DNA of 7,312 nucleotides from JBOHHM01 sp050725495. GTDB taxonomy: Bacteria > Pseudomonadota > Gammaproteobacteria > Burkholderiales > Burkholderiaceae_C. A program made the position numbers and the translations under genes. Under the pieces are notes generated by a model that saw only the letters and a program-made list of their open reading frames with translations, did not search any database and was not told the origin of the DNA. The stretch covers positions 1 to 7,312 of the forward strand of contig JBOHHM010000249.1 of the NCBI GenBank assembly GCA_050725495.1, given 5' to 3'. Below are positions 1 to 5,267 of the stretch, in pieces (the stretch's first letter is position 1; each line of letters starts with the position of its first letter).

Positions 1-65
1 GTGGCGCGGCCATCGGTCTGCAGGCTGCGCAGAATCAGCCTGTCAATCTTGTCGAGTGCTTCCAT
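1..65 (-). CDS. Lrp/AsnC-family transcriptional regulator, N-terminal fragment (runs off the left edge)
   Basis: Reading leftward from the ATG at 65-63, the 21 complete codons give a start of MEALDKIDRLILRSLQ followed by TDGRA. This is the typical opening of Lrp/AsnC regulators, whose first helix (LDxIDxxIL..LQxDGR) begins the DNA-binding winged helix. The effector-binding RAM/ACT domain would lie outside the window. An in-frame stop lies at 86-84 upstream, and no other start codon lies between it and this ATG, so the start is well fixed. No Shine-Dalgarno sequence precedes it. The gene is divergent from hppD, the usual arrangement for a local regulator of aromatic amino acid catabolism. It probably controls hppD-phhA and itself in response to an amino acid such as phenylalanine or tyrosine; the effector is inferred. 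The family call is strong despite the short fragment. Confidence 0.85.
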   Translation of the reverse strand, partial: MEALDKIDRLILRSLQTDGRA

Positions 66-72
66 TTGATGT

Positions 73-101
73 ATTTTGCAGTTTTATTGCGCTGCAGGCA
101 A
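73..101 (-). promoter_or_regulatory. Candidate sigma-70 promoter of the Lrp/AsnC-type gene
   Basis: On the minus strand, TTGCCT (101-96) and CAAAAT (78-73) are separated by 17 bases, each matching 4 of 6 positions of the -35 and -10 consensus. The predicted transcription start would be about 66-65, at or next to the ATG, which fits the lack of a ribosome binding site. The match is moderate and the call rests on spacing and position. Confidence 0.35.
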
Positions 102-143
102 ATCCTGCGCCTGGACTTGCAGAAAAAATGCTGCCCTGCGCAG
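78..143. promoter_or_regulatory. Cluster of GCAG/CTGC half-sites, candidate Lrp-type operators for hppD
   Basis: The divergent spacer carries eight GCAG or CTGC tetramers, starting at 78, 92, 94, 105, 119, 131, 136 and 140. They form a 15-base dyad at 94-108 (GCAGG, five AT-rich bases, CCTGC), a looser dyad at 119-134 (GCAG, eight bases, CTGC) and the perfect palindrome CTGCGCAG at 136-143. Lrp/AsnC proteins typically bind several 13-15 bp dyads with AT-rich centres on the same face of the helix, so this is a reasonable operator array. Binding by the adjacent regulator is inferred. Confidence 0.45.
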
Positions 144-165
144 CTACAGTTTCAACAAGCCTTTT

Positions 166-170
166 GGAGA
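166..170 (+). promoter_or_regulatory. Ribosome binding site of hppD
   Basis: GGAGA lies five bases before the ATG at 176. It decides the start, because the open frame extends further upstream to a GTG at 56 that has no such site. Confidence 0.75.
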
Positions 171-175
171 CCCCC

Positions 176-1318
176 ATGAATGCGGCACCGCCCCCCACCG
201 CCACCGAAACCACCGCCTGGGACAACCCCATGGGCACCGACGGTTTCGAGTTCATCGAATACGCCGCGCCCGACCCGCAGGCCATGGGTGAGCTGTTCGA
301 GCGCATGGGCTTCAAGCCCGTGGCCCGCCACCGCCACAAGAACGTCACGCTGTACCGCCAGGGCGGCATCAACTTCATCCTCAACGCCGAGCCCAACTCG
401 TTCGCCCAGCGTTTCGCGCGTCAGCACGGCCCCAGCATCTGCGCGATCGCCTTTCGCGTGCAGGACGCCAAGGCCGCCTATGAGCGCGCCACCGCGCTCG
501 GCGCCTGGGGCTATGCCGACCATGCCGGCCCGGGCGAGCTCAACATCCCGGCGATCAAGGGCATTGGCGACAGCCTGATCTACCTGGTCGACCGCTGGCG
601 CGGCAAAAACGGCGCCAAGGAAGGCGATATCGGCAACATCGGCTTCTACGACGTGGACTTTGAAGCCCTGCCCGGCGTCGATGCGCACGAGGCGCTGAAC
701 CCGGCGGGCTTTGGCCTGACCTACATCGACCACCTGACGCACAACGTGCACCGCGGCCGCATGGCCGAATGGGCCGACTTCTACGAGCGCCTGTTCAATT
801 TCCGCGAAATCCGCTATTTCGACATCGAAGGCCAGGTCACGGGCGTCAAGAGCAAGGCCATGACCAGCCCCTGCGGCAAGATCCGCATCCCGATCAACGA
901 GGAAGGCAACGAGAAGGCCGGCCAGATCCAGGAGTACCTGGAGAAGTACCACGGCGAGGGCATCCAGCATATCGCGCTGGGCTCGCGCGACCTGCCCGCC
1001 ACGGTCGACGCGCTGCGCGCCCAGGGCGTGAAGCTGCTCGACACGCTCGACACCTACTACGAACTGATCGACAAGCGCATTCCCGGCCATGGCGAGAACG
1101 TGGCCGAGCTGCGCCAACGCAAGATCCTGGTCGACGGCAAGAAGAACGCGCTGCTGCTGCAGATCTTCAGCGAAAACCAGCTGGGGCCCATCTTCTTCGA
1201 GTTCATCCAGCGCAAGGGCGACGAGGGCTTCGGCGAGGGCAACTTCAAGGCCTTGTTCGAGTCCATCGAGCTCGACCAGATGCGCCGCGGCGTGCTGGAC
1301 ACGAAGAAGGCAGCTTGA
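176..1318 (+). CDS. hppD: 4-hydroxyphenylpyruvate dioxygenase
   Basis: This cytoplasmic non-haem Fe(II) enzyme converts 4-hydroxyphenylpyruvate and O2 to homogentisate and CO2, the committed step of tyrosine breakdown. The product has 380 residues, in the usual range for bacterial HPPD. It shows the two-module vicinal-oxygen-chelate fold: a degenerate N-terminal module (about 20-150) and a catalytic C-terminal module (about 180-350). The facial triad is visible as His186 (in IDHLTHNV), His265 (in GIQHIAL) and Glu342 (in IFFEFIQRKG). The conserved C-terminal segment GFGEGNFKALFESIE is intact. The start at 176 is chosen for its GGAGA site and because the family begins near the segment DNPMGTDGFEFIEYA. 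It is followed by phhA after 57 bases, probably in one transcript, and is divergent from an Lrp-type regulator. Confidence 0.97.
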   Translation: MNAAPPPTATETTAWDNPMGTDGFEFIEYAAPDPQAMGELFERMGFKPVARHRHKNVTLYRQGGINFILNAEPNSFAQRFARQHGPSICAIAFRVQDAKAAYERATALGAWGYADHAGPGELNIPAIKGIGDSLIYLVDRWRGKNGAKEGDIGNIGFYDVDFEALPGVDAHEALNPAGFGLTYIDHLTHNVHRGRMAEWADFYERLFNFREIRYFDIEGQVTGVKSKAMTSPCGKIRIPINEEGNEKAGQIQEYLEKYHGEGIQHIALGSRDLPATVDALRAQGVKLLDTLDTYYELIDKRIPGHGENVAELRQRKILVDGKKNALLLQIFSENQLGPIFFEFIQRKGDEGFGEGNFKALFESIELDQMRRGVLDTKKAA

Positions 1319-1333
1319 ACCCCGCCCGGGCGG

Positions 1334-1354
1334 CAGGGTCGAACGATCAGGGTC
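1334..1354 (+). repeat. Short direct repeat between hppD and phhA
   Basis: CAGGGTC occurs at 1334-1340 and again at 1348-1354, exactly 14 bases apart, just before the ribosome binding site of phhA. It may be chance or a minor regulatory element; no function can be assigned. Confidence 0.3.
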
Positions 1355-1375
1355 AACGGTAAAGGGCCAGGCATC

Positions 1376-2215
1376 ATGGCGGTTGAACCGGTTGTCTACG
1401 GCGCCAGCGAGCGCCCGCCGCGCGGCGACTACAGCCGCGCCGGGCCTGACTACACCTGCGCGCAGAACTACGCGAGCTACAGCGCGGCTGAGCACGACAT
1501 GTACCGCCGCCTGTACGAGCGCCAGGCGGCCCTGGTGCCGGGCCTGGCCTGCGACGAGTTCATCGCCGCCCTGCCCTCGCTGGGCATCAAGGACCATATC
1601 CCGCGCTTCGAGGAAATCAACGAGCGGCTGTACCAGGCCACGCGCTGGCAAATCGTGGCCGTGCCGGGCCTGATCCCCGAGGTGCCGTTCTTCAGCCTGC
1701 TGGCCCAGCGCAAATTCCCGGTGACCGACTGGCTGCGCAAGCCCGAAGAGTTCGACTATATCGTCGAGCCCGACGTGTTCCACGACCTGTTCGGTCATGT
1801 GCCCATGCTGTTCAACCCGGTGCTGGCCGACTATGTGCAGCGCTATGGCGAAGCCGGCCTGAAGGCCGATGCGCTCGGGGCCTGCGAGCAACTGAGCCGC
1901 CTGTACTGGTACACGATCGAGTTCGGGCTGCTCCGCCAGCACGATGGGCTGCGCGCCTATGGCGCCGGCATCCTGAGCTCGCCCGGCGAGCTGCAGTACG
2001 CCGTGCACAGCGAGGCCCCGAACCGCGTCCCGCTGGAGTTGGAGCGCACCATGCGCACGCGCTACAAGATCGACACCTTCCAGCAAACCTATTTCGTGAT
2101 CGACAGCTTCGAGCAGCTGTTTGAATTGAGCTCGGCCGACTTCGCGCCGGTCTATGAGCGGGTCAAGAGCCTGCCGGAACTGGCGGCTGACACGCTGCTG
2201 CCCATAGAGGCCTGA
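1376..2215 (+). CDS. phhA: Phenylalanine 4-hydroxylase (tetrahydropterin-dependent)
   Basis: This cytoplasmic iron enzyme hydroxylates L-phenylalanine to L-tyrosine using O2 and a tetrahydropterin. The 279-residue length fits the compact bacterial form, which lacks the N-terminal regulatory ACT domain of animal enzymes. The iron ligands are His136 and His141 (in PDVFHDLFGHVP) and Glu182 (in YWYTIEFGL). They lie two residues from the numbering known for the Chromobacterium violaceum enzyme. Further family landmarks are VPGLIPEVPFF (96-106), GAGILSSPGEL (196-206) and the segment TYFVIDSFEQLF near the end. An AAGGG site ends nine bases before the ATG. Its tyrosine product reaches HPPD after transamination, which explains the pairing with hppD. 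No pterin carbinolamine dehydratase (phhB) gene follows; it must be elsewhere if present. Confidence 0.97.
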   Translation: MAVEPVVYGASERPPRGDYSRAGPDYTCAQNYASYSAAEHDMYRRLYERQAALVPGLACDEFIAALPSLGIKDHIPRFEEINERLYQATRWQIVAVPGLIPEVPFFSLLAQRKFPVTDWLRKPEEFDYIVEPDVFHDLFGHVPMLFNPVLADYVQRYGEAGLKADALGACEQLSRLYWYTIEFGLLRQHDGLRAYGAGILSSPGELQYAVHSEAPNRVPLELERTMRTRYKIDTFQQTYFVIDSFEQLFELSSADFAPVYERVKSLPELAADTLLPIEA

Positions 2216-2247
2216 CGGCCCCTTTTTCAGCACCGATACAACAGTGC

Positions 2248-2268
2248 ACAGCCCTGTAGGCGGGCTGT
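2248..2268. repeat. Inverted repeat downstream of phhA
   Basis: A perfect 7-base stem ACAGCCC/GGGCTGT encloses a 7-base loop, starting 33 bases after the phhA stop codon. It could be an RNA hairpin protecting or ending the phhA message, or an operator for the downstream gene. No run of T follows it, so it is not a convincing intrinsic terminator. Confidence 0.35.
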
Positions 2269-2296
2269 AACGAACCGAGGCATGCCCCCGGCGCTT

Positions 2297-2314
2297 CCTC
2301 CTTGAAAATGGAGG
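2297..2314. repeat. Inverted repeat in the leader of the cyclase gene
   Basis: CCTCC (2297-2301) and GGAGG (2310-2314) pair across an 8-base loop. GGAGG resembles a Shine-Dalgarno core but lies 24 bases before the GTG at 2339, too far to serve it directly. TTGAAA at 2302-2307 in the loop resembles a -35 element, but no good -10 follows at normal spacing. Confidence 0.3.
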
Positions 2315-2338
2315 CTGTTTCACGTCGTTACATCCACG

Positions 2339-4123
2339 GTGCCCCCCTCCCTGACCGATTTTGCGTTCGCCTCGCCCCGCCACACCAAGGTGCTGCTGGT
2401 GCTGGACGTGGTCGAGTCGGTGCGGCTGATGGAGCAGGACGAGGACGACTTTGTTCAGCGCTGGCAGCAGCTCGTGGCGCTTGTGGAGCAGCAGCTGCTG
2501 CCGCTGCACGGCGGGCGCCTGGTCAAAAGCCTGGGCGACGGGCTGATGCTGGAGTTTGCCGATGCCCAAAGCTGTGTGAAGACCGCTTTCGCCTTGCAGC
2601 AGTTCAGCGTCCGAGTCAATGAAAACCTATCGCCTGAGCAGCAGCTGCACCTGCGCATGGGCGGACATGTGGCCGAGTATGTGGCCGACCAGCATGACAT
2701 CTACGGCACGGGCGTGAACCTGACGGTGCGCATTGGCACGCTGGCCGGGCCGGGGGAACTCGTGGTGTCGGCTGAATTGCGCGACCAGCTCACGACCAGT
2801 CTGGATGCCGACATCGAAGACCTGGGGGAATGCCACCTCAAGCATGTCGAGAAGACGGTGCGCGTTTACCGTGTGGGCCCCCCCGGCCATGCGCCCGTCG
2901 TGCGGCCGGGTCACACGATGCAGCTGGACCTGCGTCCCACCATTGCCGTCATCCCCTTTGCCATGCGCAGCGCCGAGCCCGACCATGCCATGCTGGGCGA
3001 GGCGCTAGCCGATGAGGTGATTGCCGCCTTGTCGCGCACGTCCGAACTGCACGTGATCTCGCGCCTGTCCACCACAGTGTTCCGCGACCGCCACGAGGCG
3101 ATGGAAGACATCCGCAGCCATCTGGGCGCCAGCTACATCCTCTCGGGAACCTGCCGCAGCGCTGGAACACAGTTGGCCCTGTTTGTGGAGCTGATCGATA
3201 CCCGAACCGGCCATGTGGCTTGGGCCGACAGCCTCAGGGGCCAGGTTCGAGGCTTGTTTGAAACCGACGACGAATTGATCGCCCGGCTGGTAGCCGCCAT
3301 CAGCTCCTCCGTGATGTCGCATCAATTGCAACGAGCTCGCAGCCAGGCCCTGCCAACGCTGGATGGCTACACCTTGCTGTTCGGTGCACTGGCACTGATG
3401 CACCGCAATGCGCTATCAGACTTTGACCGTGCCCGGCAGATGCTGGAGCACTTGATCGACAGAGGCCGCCGTCATCCGCTGCCACACGCTTGGCTGGCTA
3501 AATGGCATGTACTGCGGGTGCAGCAAGGCTGGACGGAAAATCCCACTCGGGAAGCTCGATATGCGCTGGACTGCACCAAGAGAGCATTGGATAACGACCC
3601 TGACTGTGCTCTGGCCTTGACCGTCGATGGGCTGGTCCGCACCAACCTGCTCAAGGACATGAGCGGTGCCGTGAAGCGCTACCAGGAAGCGCTGTCGGTC
3701 AACCCCAATGAATCACTGGCATGGCTGCTCAAGGGCACCATGCACGCATTCAACGATGAAGGCCGGCTCGCCACAGAATGCGCGGAACAAGCGCTGCGAC
3801 TCTCCCCCCTCGATCCGTTGCGCTATTTCTATGACTCGCTTGCCGCGACAGCGGCACTGTCTGACGGGAACTTTGCGCGAGCGCTGGAGTTGGCGCAACG
3901 CTCGCTCAGGGCCAACCGGCTTCACACGTCTACGCTGCGTGCGCTCGCGATTTCGCAGTTCCAGCTCGGGCAGTACGCCGAATCAAAACAGACAGTTGCC
4001 GAGATGATGCACCTTGATCCAGGTTTCACGGTGTCCGCATTCATGAAGAACACGCCCGCGCGAGGACACCGCTTGAGCCAGCTCGCGAAAGAGACCTTTG
4101 TGCGCGCTGGCGCTCCAGATTAA
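2339..4123 (+). CDS. Class III adenylate cyclase-type protein with TolB-like and TPR domains
   Basis: The protein has 594 residues and no signal peptide or clear membrane segment. Residues about 17-180 form a class III nucleotidyl cyclase domain with all key positions readable: metal-binding Asp23 (VLDVVESVRL) and Asp67 (KSLGDGLMLEF), substrate-selecting Lys63 and Asp120 (DIYG), and transition-state Asn127 and Arg131 (VNLTVRI). The Lys/Asp pair points to ATP and hence cAMP. Residues about 199-330 resemble the TolB-type N-terminal domain common in this architecture (TIAVIPFA, LGEALADEVIAAL, ASYILSG). Residues about 400-560 are helical TPR-like repeats (for example AVKRYQEALSVNP). The GTG at 2339 is the only usual start in frame after the stop at 2303-2305, but it lacks a ribosome binding site. 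The distal half has lower GC content than the flanking metabolic genes. It probably senses a partner through its repeats; the partner is unknown. Confidence 0.88.
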   Translation: MPPSLTDFAFASPRHTKVLLVLDVVESVRLMEQDEDDFVQRWQQLVALVEQQLLPLHGGRLVKSLGDGLMLEFADAQSCVKTAFALQQFSVRVNENLSPEQQLHLRMGGHVAEYVADQHDIYGTGVNLTVRIGTLAGPGELVVSAELRDQLTTSLDADIEDLGECHLKHVEKTVRVYRVGPPGHAPVVRPGHTMQLDLRPTIAVIPFAMRSAEPDHAMLGEALADEVIAALSRTSELHVISRLSTTVFRDRHEAMEDIRSHLGASYILSGTCRSAGTQLALFVELIDTRTGHVAWADSLRGQVRGLFETDDELIARLVAAISSSVMSHQLQRARSQALPTLDGYTLLFGALALMHRNALSDFDRARQMLEHLIDRGRRHPLPHAWLAKWHVLRVQQGWTENPTREARYALDCTKRALDNDPDCALALTVDGLVRTNLLKDMSGAVKRYQEALSVNPNESLAWLLKGTMHAFNDEGRLATECAEQALRLSPLDPLRYFYDSLAATAALSDGNFARALELAQRSLRANRLHTSTLRALAISQFQLGQYAESKQTVAEMMHLDPGFTVSAFMKNTPARGHRLSQLAKETFVRAGAPD

Positions 4124-4141
4124 TCAACCACGAACAACACC

Positions 4142-4147
4142 GAGGAG
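4142..4147 (+). promoter_or_regulatory. Strong ribosome binding site of the PAP2/haloperoxidase-like gene
   Basis: GAGGAG lies six bases before the ATG at 4154. It fixes the start and so shows that the Ala-Gly-Ile repeat is really translated as the N-terminus. Confidence 0.85.
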
Positions 4148-4153
4148 TAACAC

Positions 4154-5260
4154 ATGGCAGGCATTGCAGGTATAGCGGGAATTGCAGGTATAGCTGGAAT
4201 TGCTGGCATCGCAGGGATATCGAGCAGTGCCGGGATAGCGGGTACCGCCAATGGCGCCGCCTCCGACGCTCTGCTGGGGGATGCACTCAACAAAAGTCGC
4301 GCCGCGCTCGTCGGGCCTTTTCAGGGTGCGACCTTGCCCATGACCCTGCCTACCCCTGTGGACCAGCCGCAGCGCCTGGAGTATTGGGACTCGGGACCGC
4401 GCCTTGGGGCCTGTGTGCTTGAACTGGTCTCGGGCCTGCATTTCGCCGTCACCGACCCGGACGCGGCTGTGGCCCTTGGCTTTGTCGACGTCACCCGCCA
4501 ACCCCTCGAAGACATCAGCCTGGTCAAGCTGGTTCGTCCCACAACCGCGATCTTCAACAGGCAAGTTGATCTGGTGGCCAACTATGCCGAGCTTCGCGAA
4601 GACCGTGGGAGTGAAATTCTCACGCAGATGCAGCCACAGGGGCCGTTCTGGGGTTCGATCATTGGCCTGCAGCCACACCGCCACAAATGGACCTTGGAGC
4701 TGGTCACGTTGGCCCTGCTGATGACCTCCGATATCGAGATGCGCTTCAAGCACGCCTTCGCCTGCCCTCGTCCGATGGAACTGTCACCACAAATCCAGCC
4801 CATGATTGCCACACCGGGACATGCGAGTTGGCCCAGCGGGCATGCCACCGAGGCCTTTGCGGTCGCCACCGTGGTCGAGGCCCTTTTGCAAAGCGCCAAC
4901 GGCACAGGAGCGCGCTACAGGGAGCAGTTGCAACGCCAGGCCGCACGCATTGCCGTCAATCGCACGGTCGCTGGCCTGCACTACCCGGTGGACAGCGCCG
5001 TGGGCCGCTTGCTGGGCACGGCGTTGGGCGAGTTCTTTGTGGCGCGCTGTGTAGGCGCCTCGCTGCAAGAGCGAAGCTTTGACGGACCCAGATTTACCGG
5101 CAGGGATGGCGCAGCGCTGGATTTCGACCTGCGCGTTTCCATGGATGACAACCGCAGTGGCTACTACCAGCGCAAGGCCGACAAGGAGACGCTTGCCGCT
5201 TCACCGCTGATGGCCTTCATGTGGTCCAAGGCCGCCAAAGAATGGCAACCCCTGAAGTAG
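4154..5260 (+). CDS. PAP2 / vanadium-dependent haloperoxidase-fold enzyme with N-terminal (AGI)n repeat
   Basis: The 368-residue product carries the three signatures of the PAP2 phosphatase/vanadium haloperoxidase superfamily: Lys199-x6-Arg206-Pro (KHAFACPRP), Pro227-Ser-Gly-His230 within HASWPSGHATEAF, and Arg270-x5-His276-x3-Asp280. These residues bind phosphate or vanadate, with His230 and His276 as the catalytic pair. The protein has no run of membrane helices, so it looks like the soluble haloperoxidase-like branch rather than a lipid phosphatase. Whether it oxidises halides or hydrolyses phosphate esters cannot be told. Residues 2-22 are seven exact Ala-Gly-Ile triplets, followed by three serines and another AGI; residues 1-37 contain no charge. 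There is no positively charged n-region, so a Sec signal is unlikely. It lies 30 bases after the cyclase gene and 7 bases before the protease gene, suggesting one operon. Confidence 0.87.
   Translation: MAGIAGIAGIAGIAGIAGIAGISSSAGIAGTANGAASDALLGDALNKSRAALVGPFQGATLPMTLPTPVDQPQRLEYWDSGPRLGACVLELVSGLHFAVTDPDAAVALGFVDVTRQPLEDISLVKLVRPTTAIFNRQVDLVANYAELREDRGSEILTQMQPQGPFWGSIIGLQPHRHKWTLELVTLALLMTSDIEMRFKHAFACPRPMELSPQIQPMIATPGHASWPSGHATEAFAVATVVEALLQSANGTGARYREQLQRQAARIAVNRTVAGLHYPVDSAVGRLLGTALGEFFVARCVGASLQERSFDGPRFTGRDGAALDFDLRVSMDDNRSGYYQRKADKETLAASPLMAFMWSKAAKEWQPLK
4157..4219 (+). repeat. 9-base/18-base tandem repeat encoding (Ala-Gly-Ile)7
   Basis: Seven 9-base units follow the start codon directly. 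Codons vary between units (GCA/GCG/GCT; GGT/GGC/GGA/GGG; ATT/ATA/ATC), but the peptide is invariant. The 18-base blocks at 4166-4183 and 4184-4201 differ at one base, indicating a duplication. A further AGI unit stands at 4229-4237. ATA, usually rare at this GC content, encodes four of the eight isoleucines. Confidence 0.9.
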
Positions 5261-5267
5261 GCCGCCC

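Noticed and set aside
56..175. A 40-residue longer N-terminus for HPPD starting at the GTG at 56
   Set aside because: It would overlap the start of the divergent regulator and cross the operator region. The ATG at 176 has a good ribosome binding site and fits the family length.
1322..1333. Perfect palindrome CCGCCCGGGCGG after the hppD stop codon as a terminator
   Set aside because: It leaves only a 4-base stem if a loop is allowed and has no T run. Such GC palindromes occur by chance at this composition.
2216..2338. A CRP binding site (TGTGA-N6-TCACA) before the cyclase gene, suggested by the nearby Crp-type regulator
   Set aside because: No TGTGA/TCACA pair with correct spacing is present here or in the hppD spacer.
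152..2569. An 805-codon open frame on the minus strand across hppD, phhA and the cyclase start
   Set aside because: It lies antisense to two certain enzymes. It has a low-complexity composition rich in Ala, Gln, Val and Arg and no family motif. Long antisense open frames are common in GC-rich genes.
4154..4237. A Sec signal peptide at the N-terminus of the PAP2-fold protein
   Set aside because: There is no positively charged n-region, the stretch is one-third glycine, and no convincing cleavage site follows.
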